Positions 44,669-55,237 of a stretch of DNA of 64,000 bases are shown piece by piece. The notes under the pieces are model-generated. The model worked only from the letters and a program-made list of their open reading frames with translations. It was not told the DNA's origin and did not search any database. A program made the position numbers and the translations under genes. How positions within the stretch are numbered: position 1 is the stretch's first letter; every line of letters starts with the position of its first letter. Origin of the DNA: Erinaceus europaeus (Eukaryota > Chordata > Mammalia > Eulipotyphla > Erinaceidae); the NCBI RefSeq assembly GCF_950295315.1, contig NC_080175.1, positions 82,029,566 through 82,093,565 on the forward strand, given 5' to 3'.

Positions 44669-44924
44669 GGTTTAGTCTCTTGAGAGTAATAAATAATCTT
44701 AATTCAGTTTCATAGTCTACTGACCCTGATTTCTAAAACACTTTCTCAGTAGATCTTTTATTCAAATGTGAAACATATAATAGCTTTATGTATACAATAA
44801 AATCAGAATGATGATAATATATAGAGGTATATAATGATATATTAAGAATAGTTTCTATACAGTAGTGTTACATGTTAAGAAGTACCTATTTCTATAGCCT
44901 TCTTTTTTAAAATTTTTAAAAAAT

Positions 44925-45213
44925 TTTTTATATTTATTTCCCCTTTTGTTGCCCTTGCTATTTTTTTTATTGTTGTTGTAGTTATTATTGTTGTTCTTAC
45001 AGATGCCATCGTTGGATAGGTCAGAGAGAAATGGAGAGAGGAGGGGAGGAAGACAGAGAGGAGGAGAGACAGATAGACACCTGCAGATCTGCTTCACCGC
45101 CTGTGAAGGACTCCCCTGCAGGCGGGGAGCAAGGGCTCGAACCAGGATCCTTAACCTGGTCCTTGATCTTGGTACCACGTGCGCTTAACCCGTTGTCCGA
45201 CAGCCCAACTCCT
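44925..45213 (-). repeat. SINE-S
   Basis: TTATTTCCCCTTTTGTTGCC, GTTGGATAGGTCAGAGAGAA, CTTCACCGCCTGTGAAGGAC, GCTCGAACCAGGATCCTTA and a head with TGCGCTTAACCCGTTGTC. Confidence 0.92.
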
Positions 45214-45221
45214 CCCCCCAT

Positions 45222-45374
45222 TTTTAAAAAATTTATTTATTCATTCATGAGAAAGATAGGAGAAAGAGAAAGAAGCAGACATCATTCTGGTACATGTGCT
45301 GCCAGGGACCTAACTCAGGACCTCATGGTTGAGAATCCAATTCTCCATTCACTACGCCACCTCCCGGGGACCAC
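45222..45374 (-). repeat. SINE-R
   Basis: TTATTTATTCATTCATGAGA, GACATCATTCTGGTACATGT, GGACCTCATGGTTGAGAATC and CACCTCCCGGGGACCAC. A (TTC)n run (45378-45405) lies between it and the L1 body. Confidence 0.9.
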
Positions 45375-45811
45375 CCTACTTCTTCTTCTTCTTCTTCTTC
45401 TTCTTTTTTTTTTTTAGTTCTTTAATTTAAGACTACAAGTTAATATGAGTGTACATCAACACCATTCCCACCACCAAAGGAGTGTGTCCTGATCCCCCAC
45501 TCCCCTCCACCCCAGTGAAGCTGAACATCTATTCTCACTCTCTACCCAGAGATTTTTTTTTTTTTACTTTGGTGTAAATTTAGTCAGATCTTGCTTTGAA
45601 TTTCCCTTTCTGTTCTTCTTTCTCAGCTTCTGTTGATGAGTGGGATCATCCCATACTCATCTTTGTCTTTCTGACTTAACTCACTTAACATACTTCCTTC
45701 TAGCTCCATCCAAGATGGGTCAGAGAAGGTGGGTTTATTATTCTTAATAGCTGAGTAGTATTCCACTGAGTAAATATACCACAGCTTCCTCAGCCATTTC
45801 TATGGCCTTCT

Positions 45812-46734
45812 ATCCACAGTTCCACCTTGACACAACTAAGCTGTGTATGCAGTTACTTTGGGACAATCAGCCTAGTAGTTTGCGGCTATGTGAAACCCCA
45901 AAAGCCTTAGACTCTAGTCAGTGTATAGAGAAAGGATGCTGGGAAAACTCAAAAATTATCAAATGCATCTGTGCATCTAATATTTAATGACTGATCACTA
46001 CACAGATGGACATGAATTAATGACTAAGTACAGGAAAACAAAAACCAAAAATATTAAAACAAAATGGGAAATTATTTATATTCTAACTGTTGGAAAAATA
46101 CATGACATGAGTAAAATATTATAAAATACAGAAAACTCAAATATGACAATATGAAAGCATTCTGTAAAAGAAAGCAAACAAAATGAACATAATCATACCA
46201 TCGCAATTCAGTGTATCATTTGCTGTAGCATTGTATCATTTTATCATTAACATGGAGTTTTTAATATTAAGTAGATAAATACATAACTGGAGAAACTAAA
46301 ATGTTTAAAATAGGAAGTTCGATAATCACATTTGTACATGTGTTTTAGATATTTCATGTGTCTCTATATCATATTCATTCAACATTTGCATTTATCTTTT
46401 TTTTTTTTATCATTTTCTACCTTCTGCCAGTCGTTACTCTTTCCATCTATCATTACTACTGCAATGCCATCATGGTACAATGGAATATTTTCCTCAAGCA
46501 AAATATGTGGGGGTCAGAAGATAGCTCACCTGGTGAAGTGTGTGCCTTGCTAAGCAATTAAAGCACATGGTAAAAATTCATGCCTATTATTTTCTTAAAT
46601 ATAATGATTTGAGTTCTTTATTTTATTATCAAATTGCTAATTTCAATTTAGCATTTTTACATAGATTACTATCTGCTTGTCTGATTTTTAGGAGTTTTTA
46701 TATTATTTTATTACTTCACTTAAGAAAATCAATT
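45812..46734. other. Unassigned sequence
   Basis: AT-rich, no coding potential worth naming. A short SINE-D head fragment may lie at 46506-46570 (GGGGGTCAGAAGATAGCTCA, CCTGGTGAAG). Confidence 0.45.
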
Positions 46735-47247
46735 TTTGCTCTTTGCGGAAGGAGTTGTAGCTAGTGAGGTGGAGCTCTCGTTCTCTCCTTCTCCTGACTC
46801 ACCTCTGCTCTCGCGGAGGAACAATTCCCTCAGGAAGCCTTACAGCAGCCAAGGCCTTTTAAGATACCGGGAAGACCCGGGTGGAGCCAGAGGCTGCCAC
46901 CCACCGCATCAGGATCACACTGACCAGCGGCAATGTGAAGTCCCTGGAGAAAGTGTGTGCCGACTTGATCAGGGGTGTGAAAGAGAAGAATCTGAAAGTG
47001 AAGGGCCGGTTCAGACGCCTACCAAGACTCTGAGAATCACTACAAGGAAAATCCCCTGTGACCAAGACTCTAAAACTTAGGATCGCTTCCAGATGAGGAT
47101 CCACAAGCAAATCACTGACTTTCACAGTCCTTCTGAGATTGTTAATCAGATGACTTCCATCAGTATTGAGCCGGCAGTTGAGGTGAAGTCACCATTGCAG
47201 ATGCTTAAATTTTAAATAAATTGGTAACTTGTTACAAAAAAAAAAAT
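46735..47247 (+). pseudogene. RPS20P: RPS20 processed pseudogene
   Basis: An intronless copy of the mRNA for ribosomal protein S20 of the small (40S) subunit. The 5' UTR (TGACTCACCTCTGCTCTCGC then GAGGAACAA) leads to the start, now AAG instead of ATG at 46851. Recognisable blocks in order, in shifting frames: [71 protein letters not shown] stop replaces the Trp codon before DRFQ, and frameshifts are present. The natural stop is near 47205, followed by AATAAA (47214-47219) and an 11-A tail (about 47237-47247). It is a clear L1-mediated retrocopy and not functional. Confidence 0.95.
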
Positions 47248-47288
47248 TGCTAAATAATTACTAGCTTACTGTTATAAGAACAAAAACA

Positions 47289-47495
47289 GAGGGGCTAGGA
47301 AGTGGAGCACCTGATAGAGCGCACGTTACCTACCATAGGAGGGAAAATCTAGGCTCAAATTCCATCTGCAGGAGGGAAGCTCATGACTGGTGAAACAGTG
47401 CTGCAGGGTTTTTTCTTTCTCCCCCCCCTTCTGGTTTCCTCTTTCTTTCCCTTCTATTTCTCTTTGTACCTATCACAATAATGATAATAAAACAC
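47289..47495 (+). repeat. SINE-D
   Basis: GGGGCTAGGAAGTGGAGCAC, GCACGTTACCTACC, AAGCTCATGACTGGTGAAAC, GTGCTGCAGGG and a tail with TATCACAATAATGATAATAA. Confidence 0.78.
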
Positions 47496-48395
47496 AGAGC
47501 AGATGTTAGAACAGGCTTTTATTTATAATAGACAGTACTTATGTTGAAATAAATCAAAATGCCTTTTATTGCAATTGCTAATTTTAAGATGTAGGTTTGT
47601 AAAGTTAAAACTATTCAGTAAGAATAACTTTTTCTAACTAGGTTATATTTTTGGTAACTTTTCCGTGGGTCAGTTTTTAAAATGGTTTATGTTTAATAAT
47701 TAATAATTTATGCACACTCATAATATGTGAACAGCAACATGATAGCTTTTTAAACAATACATTATGTATATGGATTTTTAATATTCTACTTAAATCATGT
47801 TGTATTATGCTTTAAAATATTTAGTTGTGCTAATCTATAAGCACTTTATTACAAAGAAGTTGCAGTTAGATGACGTTATTTGACACTTAAAATATACATT
47901 TGGCAAATAATAAGGCCTGGAAATCTATATGTCTATAGAATAATTTTATAACACATATTGCTTAAATACGTTGGGTCAGTTTTTGATTTAGCACTTGATA
48001 TAAATTTTAAAAAAGCTTAATGGGAAACTGCACTTCACTAACAGACACTATGTTAGGAAACAGAAATGCTGTTCAAGGAGGAGATTTCACAGTGTTTTTA
48101 CTTCTAGAGTCATAAAGAATGGGTATGGCTGAAATTGTTCTTTCAGAGTTCTTTTTTGTCATTTCTCATCATCAATTCTGAAGATGTTTAATGTAAGGCT
48201 TTATTATGCCAATGCATTGAAAAATAACAACCATTTGTATATATTATTTATAGCAACTTACTATCTCATTGCTTCAGCCTATTACACAATATGTTCTGAA
48301 AGTATCTTTCCATAATTAATACATAATTAAGAACATTTATTTAAATTATTTTCATTGGAATTGTGCTTTTCATATAGAATATAGGAACAGTTGAA
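47496..48395. other. Unassigned AT-rich sequence
   Basis: Nothing recognised; no credible ORF. Confidence 0.5.
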
Positions 48396-48396
48396 A

Positions 48397-48511
48397 GGGC
48401 TGAGGAGACAGCATAATGGTGATGAAAACAACTCTTATGCCTGAGGACCTGTGCTCCTAGGTTCAGTCCTTAGCACCACCATATGCCAGAGCTGAGCAGT
48501 GCTCTGGTATC
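48397..48511 (+). repeat. SINE-Q
   Basis: GGGCTGAGGAGACAGCATAA, CCTAGGTTCAGTCCTTAGCA and CAGAGCTGAGCAGTGCTCTG. Its 3' tail is replaced by the polypyrimidine tract. Confidence 0.87.
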
Positions 48512-48792
48512 CCTTACCCTTCCTTTTCCCCTCCCTTCCTTTTCCCCCTCCCTTCCTTTTTCCCCTTCCCCTTTCCTTCCCTTCCCTTCCCCTTCCCTCC
48601 CCCTACTCTTCCCCTTCCCTTCCTTTCCCTTCCCCTCCCCCTCCTCCTCCCCTTCCCTTTCCTTCCTTTCTTTTCCCCTCCCCTCCCCTCCCTTCCCCTT
48701 TCCTTTCCCCCTTCCCTTCCCTTCCCTTCCCTTCCCTTCCCTTCCCTTCCCTTCCCTTCCCTTCCCTTCCCTCCCCTTCTCCCCTCCTCTCA
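48512..48792. repeat. Polypyrimidine tract, about 280 bp, with (TTCCC)n core
   Basis: Nearly pure C/T on the plus strand, with a regular CCCTT pentamer array at about 48711-48773. The low-complexity ORFs on both strands are artefacts. Confidence 0.96.
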
Positions 48793-49284
48793 CTTGTTCT
48801 TTCTATTTCATATTAAAACATTAGTTTTAAAAATCTTTAAATTTAAATCCTTGGAACACACTAAAAAGTGACATAAGGACCTAATGAGGGGTAGAATTGT
48901 TACGTAGAAAACTGAGAATTTTTATGCATATACAAATTATTGAATTTACTGTTGGTTATAAACCATTACTCCTCCAATAGAGAAAATGAAAAAGTAAAAT
49001 AAATAGTTGAAAATTTCTTCTTTTTAAGTCTTCCTCTCCCCCACCCACTTACATTTTACTTTTTCACTCTTATGTGAGACTACATGACTGGAGGGGTCAA
49101 CATCAAGTCTAAAATTATCAAAGGGTCCTAAATCTAATATGGAGATAGCTGTTTTGCTTTTATTTTTTTGATTCATATATTGTATGAAAGAGAGAGTCTG
49201 ACAGAGGCCATCTTGCAGAGTTGTGATCTCACATATGCAAGCCTGATGTTCCCTGACTTCCTCATGTCCTTGTTTATGAGAGTC
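48793..49284. other. Unassigned sequence
   Basis: No feature recognised apart from AT-rich stretches. Confidence 0.45.
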
Positions 49285-49353
49285 TCAAATATATATATAT
49301 ATTTGATGATATATATATATATATATAGTCATATATATATATATATATGACTA
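49285..49353. repeat. Two adjacent perfect AT palindromes
   Basis: 49285-49306 is a 22-bp palindrome with TCAAAT..ATTTGA ends. 49326-49353 is a 28-bp palindrome with TAGTC..GACTA ends around (AT)9. Both could extrude as hairpins. Confidence 0.92.
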
Positions 49354-49596
49354 TTTGAACATCATGATTATGACACGCAAAGTAGTAAAGCATTATTTTA
49401 TGATCTGTTATTCTACTATGTCACATATGTGCCGTATACATGTGTGCATTTCTGGAAAGGAGAATTTAAATAGACCAGCTAAATTCATACTATTTCTACC
49501 TGCTAAATTTTAAAGAAATTTCTCACATTTCAGCATCTAACGTTTTGACATTCCCAAACTCACGTCGTGGCGTTTCCTTCTACTGTGCTCCTCCTT

Positions 49597-50106
49597 TGTC
49601 AGATGGCCTGTGGATACTAGCTAATTATCTACTGCTTCAGTGGGAGTGCAGTGTGTGTGTGTGGGGGGGGCAGGCCTCTGCAGGTGCTCTTAACTCTTTG
49701 TCAGATGGCCTGTGGATACTAGCTAGTTATCTACTGCAGCAGTGGGAGTGCAGTGTGTGTGTGGGGGGGCAGGCCTCTGCTGGTGCTCTTAACTCTTTAT
49801 CAGATGGCCTGTGGATACTAGCTAGTTATCTACTGCAGCAGTGGGAGTGCAGTGTGTGTGTGTGGGGGCAGACCTCTGCAGGTGCTCTTAACTCTTTGTC
49901 AGATGGCCTGTGGATACTAGCTAGTTATCTACTGCAGCAGTGGGAGTGCAGTGTGTGTGTGTGGGGGGGGGGCAGGCCTCTGCTGGTGCTCTTAACTCTT
50001 TGTCAGATGGCCTGTGGATACTAGCTAGTTATCTACTGCAGCAGTGGGAGTGCAGTGTGTGGGTGGGGCAGGGGGCAGGCCTCTGCTGGTGCTCTTAAGT
50101 CTTTGT
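49597..50106. repeat. Minisatellite, five units of about 100 bp
   Basis: Units begin at CAGATGGCCTGTGGATACTA (49600, 49702, 49801, 49900, 50004). They contain TACTGCAGCAGTGGGAGTGC, a (GT)nG-rich run of variable length and GCAGGCCTCTGCTGGTGCTC. Units are 99-104 bp. One plus frame stays open for 159 codons (49545-50024) because several units are multiples of three. That frame repeats a 33-residue pattern, but no start context, conservation or gene structure supports a protein. Confidence 0.93.
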
Positions 50107-50310
50107 GTTTGGTTTCCTTCCCCTCACCTATTTTTACCCCAGCTACTTCTGGGAGCACCCACTTGAGGCTGCGGTGCTTCTGTGGATGTCTCAGTTGTAG
50201 TTGGTGAATTTTGTTAAGTTCCAGAGTTGTAGATAATTGTTATTTTGGGGGAGATTGGTTCAGTTCCAGGCTACTCCATGGCCATGTCTCCCAAAAGTCC
50301 TAAGTTATTT
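50107..50310. other. Unassigned GC-richer flank of the minisatellite
   Basis: TTTGGTTTCCTTCCCCTCAC to CATGGCCATGTCTCCC. Composition differs from its AT-rich neighbours. It may be part of an old element that also supplied the minisatellite unit (LTR or L1 5' UTR); not identified. Confidence 0.4.
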
Positions 50311-50473
50311 ATCTGAAAGTACTGTTTTGAATCATTAATTTATTAAATTTGCATCCAAATATACATGGCTTTACAGTTAACAAAACCATTACCAGCAGTT
50401 CTTCTCTAACACAATTGATATATTTTCTTATAACTAACATCAACTTGATCACACTTTATTGCAGGTAGACTAA

Positions 50474-50674
50474 TTCTTTTTTGTTTTTCTTTCTAATTTT
50501 CATTGGATAGGACAGAGAGAAATTGAGAGAGGTTGAGGAAATAGAGAGAGGGAAAGACCACTGCAGACCTCCTTGAAGTGGACCCCCTGCAGGTGGGGAT
50601 ATGGTGCTGGAAGTAGGCCCTTGCTCTTGGTAATATATGCGCTTAACCAGGTACATCAACCACTGCCTGGTCCC
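50474..50674 (-). repeat. SINE-D (left arm of inverted pair)
   Basis: CTAATTTTCATTGGATAGGA, GAGAAATTGAGAGAGG, ACCCCCTGCAGGTGGGGATA, GCGCTTAACCAGGTAC and a head ending ACCACTGCCTGGTCCC. Confidence 0.87.
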
Positions 50675-50691
50675 TGCATTCACAAATATAA

Positions 50692-50908
50692 AGGGACTAG
50701 GCAGTGGCACATCTGGTTAAGCACACATGTTATAGTGTGCAATGACCCAGGTTAAAACCCCTGATTCCTACCTTCAAGGGCAAAGTTTTACAAATGGTGA
50801 ATCAGGGCTGCAGGTGTCTCTCTGTCTTCTTCTCTCCTTATCTCTACTCCCTTCTCAATTTCTCTCTGTCTCTATCCAATAATAAGTAAGTAAAAATATT
50901 TTTAAAAC
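50692..50908 (+). repeat. SINE-D (right arm of inverted pair)
   Basis: GGGACTAGGCAGTGGCACAT, CTGGTTAAGCACACATG, AATGGTGAATCAGGGCTGCA, GGTGTCTCTCTGTC and AATTTCTCTCTGTCTCTATC. It faces away from 50474-50674, head to head. Confidence 0.87.
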
Positions 50909-52020
50909 AAAGCAGTCCATATTATTTTAAAATTACCTAAGTAAGTTTTAAAATATAACTCTTTCCTTGAGAGTTACAATCTGTATCCTCAAAATACATT
51001 GTATTTTGACAAGACTGAATATTTCAGTACTAGAAAATTGGCATAATTGATATATACCACCCAAGGCTAGGTCATCTTCTTCCTAGTTCTTCTAAAATGA
51101 GCACTCTCTAAGAAAGCTTTCTCCTAGAACCTAGTCATCATGCTAAAAACACTAAATCACTGGGGAGACCATACACTCCCTTCTCTGAGTCTTTTCAGCC
51201 CAAACATAGAAATGTGAATTCCTGGCCTTCAGGTTTTTCAGCTGCTAGCTATTTGAGCAACCCTACTTGCTAGCTATTTAAACAATCCTGGTGAGTCTAT
51301 CTCCACCAGTCAGTGTTCCCTTCTTTGGTCACAAATATTGTGGGAAAAGAATGTAACTCTGCTATATTATAATCAAAATTTCTATAACTGATTATGTACT
51401 ATCTACTTTGTGCATCGTTATGCAGTAACAGCAAGCAGAAATAAAAACACATTTGAAGTTTGTTTAAATGTATGTATTGCTATGTCATATTCAAGTAGAA
51501 CTACTATCTTAATAATCAAACAACATTTTCCTCTTAAGAATTTGGAAACTTTTTCTGCTCCTACAACTCAAATTCTTGAATTATGATTGACTTTTTAGAA
51601 TCGTGATATTCTTTTTATATTATTTTGAGAATATTTTTATGTATGTATATTCTACTAGTATCACATTATATTTCATCCTGGTTTCATTGGATACAAACCT
51701 TTCCTACAACATCATAATAATGCCCCATCTTCACGTTGTCTCAAAAGTAGATTTGTATGATACATTTCTCATGTGTCATCCACTTCATCATCTTAGTACA
51801 CAGAAGTCTGACAAGTGCTGTTGACTAAATAGATAGCAGAAGTTTCAATTGATGGCTCTTCTTAGTCACACTTTTATATTCAGTATTTTATCATAAAAGA
51901 ACAGTTTGCTCAATAGAACAGTTTATCTCAAGGAAATAAAATAATGTAGCAAACCAAGTATACAATGCAGGGCACATTTTTGTTGTTTTGCTCTAAAAAT
52001 ATTATAACTTAAAACTTACC
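50909..52020. other. Unassigned AT-rich sequence
   Basis: No recognised repeat or credible ORF. Confidence 0.5.
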
Positions 52021-52021
52021 A

Positions 52022-52195
52022 AGAAGCCAGAAAGATAGCTCAAATGGAAGAAGGCCAACTTCAAGTTCAACCACCTCTGCACTGGAGGAAGTTTCACTAC
52101 TGTGTTGTGATGTTTTTTTCTCCCTCTCTTTTTCTGTCTCTATCTTCAAAAAGTGGGTCTAAAGCAGTATAGCCCTGCAAATGACTAAAAAATAA
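52022..52195 (+). repeat. Old tRNA-derived SINE
   Basis: AGCCAGAAAGATAGCTCAAA, CACTGGAGGAAGTTTCACTA, CTCTCTTTTTCTGTCTCTAT and CTAAAGCAGTATAGCCCTG parallel the copy at 4025-4220. Confidence 0.6.
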
Positions 52196-52429
52196 AAAGT
52201 TAACATCAACAACTAAGTTCTGGAGAGAGATTTATTTTCTACCAATCTCTATTATTTACACATATACTGAACTTTATATATGTATATGCCATACAGACAT
52301 AACACATACCTTTATATCACAAAGGGTATGTGTAATAAACTATTACAAGATTTACGTATGTGCCCAGGAAGATGGCTCCACGAATAAGACATTATGCTTG
52401 TACACCTAGGTTCCCAGTGAAAATTATAG

Positions 52430-52661
52430 AGAGCCAAAGAAAAATAAAGGAAAGCATAAGATGAAACTTGGACTGAGTGTGGTGTATTGTACCAAAGTAA
52501 AAAACAAAGCAAAGGAAAGAAGGAAAAAGGATGAGATGAAGGGACACACTAGGGCTCTGGTGTACAATGAGGGAGAGGCCCTAGGTTGAGGGAGCAAGTA
52601 TCAAGAGAAGATGGGAGATTGTGCCTATAGACTATACTATAAATCAAAAATCACCTAGTTA
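52430..52661 (+). repeat. Old L1 3' UTR
   Basis: AACTTGGACTGAGTGTGGTG, TATTGTACCAAAGTAAAAA and GGGCTCTGGTGTACAATGAG, ending in an A-run at 52661. Comparable to 61.14-61.37 kb. Confidence 0.65.
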
Positions 52662-52678
52662 AAAAAATACACTTGTGG

Positions 52679-52829
52679 TGGTCCGGGAGGTGGCGCAGTG
52701 GATAAAGCATCGGACTCTCAAGCATGAGGTCCTGAGTTCAATTCCCAGCAGCACATGTACCAGAGTGATGTCTGGCTCTTTCTCTCTCTCCTCCTATGTT
52801 TCTCATTAATAAATAAATAAAATCTTTAA
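52679..52829 (+). repeat. SINE-R with exact target duplication
   Basis: Complete, with CCGGGAGGTGGCGCAGTGGA and AAGCATGAGGTCCTGAGTTC (A- and B-box regions), GTACCAGAGTGATGTCTGGC and an (AAAT)n tail. Flanked by AAAAAATACACTTGTGG (52662-52678 and 52830-52846), 17 bp without mismatch. Confidence 0.95.
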
Positions 52830-52846
52830 AAAAAATACACTTGTGG

Positions 52847-55205
52847 AAAATTAGTATTGTATAGTCTCTTATTCCTAAAAGGGACTCGCATGGTGAGACA
52901 ACAGTTGTTTCTAGAGTAAGATCGTTTGTGCCATTGGCTTTCACACAAGCAGATGCAGTACAGCCACTATTAGAATGATCACCGTGAATATGCATAAAAC
53001 AATGCCCCTTGTGAAGTGAAGTTGAACTGCTACAAATTTCATGAACGACAAGGTAGAAGCACAATGAAATTCAGGAATGTGAATATCTGATGCATAGTTT
53101 TAAAATCTGTCAGAAGACTGTGTTCTACGGGAGAACCAGACCTCAAACACACTACTTAAAGCACAGTAAATGTGTTGGTGAAACACATTCATTTTCATCT
53201 AAATGGTTTTCTCCTCTATCAGATCAATGCTGTGGAAGTAAGAAGACTGTTGCAGAACAAATCTGACATAAATGGGGATTATAAGATCTCAAAATAATAT
53301 ATAACAATCAAAACACTTAAATTCTAGAAATCAGAGAACTTATAGTTCAGCTTGTGATCAATGGAACCTGTACCACAATCTTGAACAAACAACTCCAACT
53401 GCAAATAAGTAGGTAGAGGTACCAGGAGAAGATATCAAGGATCTATAACCAGAAGGCTGAAGATAAAATCACAGTTTTATTCATGACCTCTGTCCCACTT
53501 TTCATACTTGATCATGTTTTTTGTGCACCAAATTAATGAGCTGAAGAAACACCTGCATTCACACAATGGATTCTACAACTCCAAATCAACTATAAAAGTG
53601 TATTAACCTAATACTACTTCTCTAAAGGCACCTATGTGGGAAACTGTGAACTGAAGAATGGGAGAAGACCCAGATGCCATTAGAAGCTCTGGGGGTGGTG
53701 GGGAGTCAGTCAGGGCTTAATTAAAATTTACAGAATTTCATAGAGAAACATTCACAGAGATAGGTTTCCTATGTGCTTTCTTGAGATAAGAGCCTTCAAA
53801 TGGCAAAATCAAATAGAAATCTTTGAAACTAGATCATTCTCTTGTCATGTTGGTAAATTTTTAGAGGTCTCATGTTGAAATTACTGTCACCTTAAAGATC
53901 TAAAGTGTGCAGAGGTGGTAATCCATCTCATGTGTAATAATATTATTTAGTTTAATAGTTAAACTTCTGTATAAACCAGATAGATACTTGAAGATAACCA
54001 GACCTATGGGGGTGGGGAAGTAATAGGATATAGTATTTTTGCTAGAGAAGGTTATTATAGCCAAGGGGCATGATATTTGACCTTTGATTGAGTGAATACG
54101 GTACTTTCTATCTCAATCTAATAAAAGGTCAGAAGTTGTGTACATTCACATACAATGAACAGCTATATTGATTTAATGTTATGGTCATCTTGATAGTGCT
54201 TTCTATTATAATAGAGTCAGAAGGTATCTGGATCACATGTGCATACTGCAGGACATCACATTGACTAAATTAAGATATTATTTCGATAGAGTTTTATAAG
54301 AAACACATGGCTAGCATGCTTAAACATTTGATAAGGCACACACGTTCCAGAGAGTAAGACATCAGCCATGTGATTATTGAGGAATCTGACGTTTAGGAAT
54401 GCAGTAATTAGGAGTGTTCTGGGACGTCTCCTCCAAAGTAAATGTCAAGTAGTTGCACCTGTGCTGTCTACAAAAAGATAAAAATGTACAGATCTCAAGA
54501 TGTGTCAGGGGCTATAGCAGGATACCCTCCCTAGTTCATGCCAATGGTGGTGGAGAATTTCACATAGTTCCCTAAATTAGAAGAATCAGTCTGAGCTATG
54601 TGATACATGGACCACTGTGTGAATCATATAAAATGAACAATTTATATTATTGCTGAGAGGTGAGTCTGAAAATCGGTAGACTAGGAAGTGCTTTGCGCAG
54701 TATACCTGATTTCCCAATTTTTGTGGGAAATAAAGAATAAAGCTAGAGTGTAGATACATTCATAGAGACAGATCAGGGAGAGATCTTGGAAGGCAAAAGA
54801 TGGGGAAGTGGGGAAAATAGCATTATGAGATACATTCTTGTGGATACGTGTGTTAGCATATATTAAGTTGCTTTCTATCATATGTAATTGCCTACCAGAG
54901 ATTCTCATAATGGAAAAAAATCATTAGCAGTTAAGTAAAATAAAACTACTCAACTAGTATGATGTCAATTTGCGTTTTCTGATGGCTAAACCAATGTTGA
55001 TATGTAAATATATAATAGAGAGGCTACTGTATTAGAAAAAAATGCACAGCAGAATAAACTACATGTAGCAAAGAGGATTGATTTTGCCAGTAGTAGATAA
55101 CATGGTGAAACTCAAAAAAAGTATTCCTGGAGGATACCTTATGGCAATTTGGTGGCAAATTTTTACATTAGATTCTATTAATTCTGGTAAGGTAGTGATT
55201 GTGTT

Positions 55206-55237
<32 letters not shown>

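Larger units (their letters stand above)
44904..45795 (-). mobile_element. 5'-truncated L1 with SINEs nested at its A-tail
   Basis: The L1 3' end (45418-45795: ACACCATTCCCACCACCAAA, TGGGATCATCCCATACTCAT, TCCAAGATGGGTCAGAGAAG) is separated from its left flank by two SINEs. The outer flanks share ATTTCTATAGCCTTCT (44888-44903) and ATTTCTATGGCCTTCT (45796-45811), so the whole block is one L1 insertion later hit by SINEs. Confidence 0.85.

Noticed and set aside
46735..47247. Functional RPS20 gene
   Set aside because: No introns, ATG changed to AAG, a premature stop, frameshifts and an A-tail.
48470..48824. Pro/Ser/Phe-rich and Gly/Lys/Glu-rich ORFs
   Set aside because: Low-complexity translation of the polypyrimidine tract.
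49545..50024. A 159-codon repeat protein
   Set aside because: The frame is open only because minisatellite units of 99-102 bp preserve it. There is no gene structure.
52679..52760. Head of SINE-R as a real tRNA gene
   Set aside because: A and B boxes are present, but no proper cloverleaf could be drawn, and the element has a SINE body, tail and target duplication.
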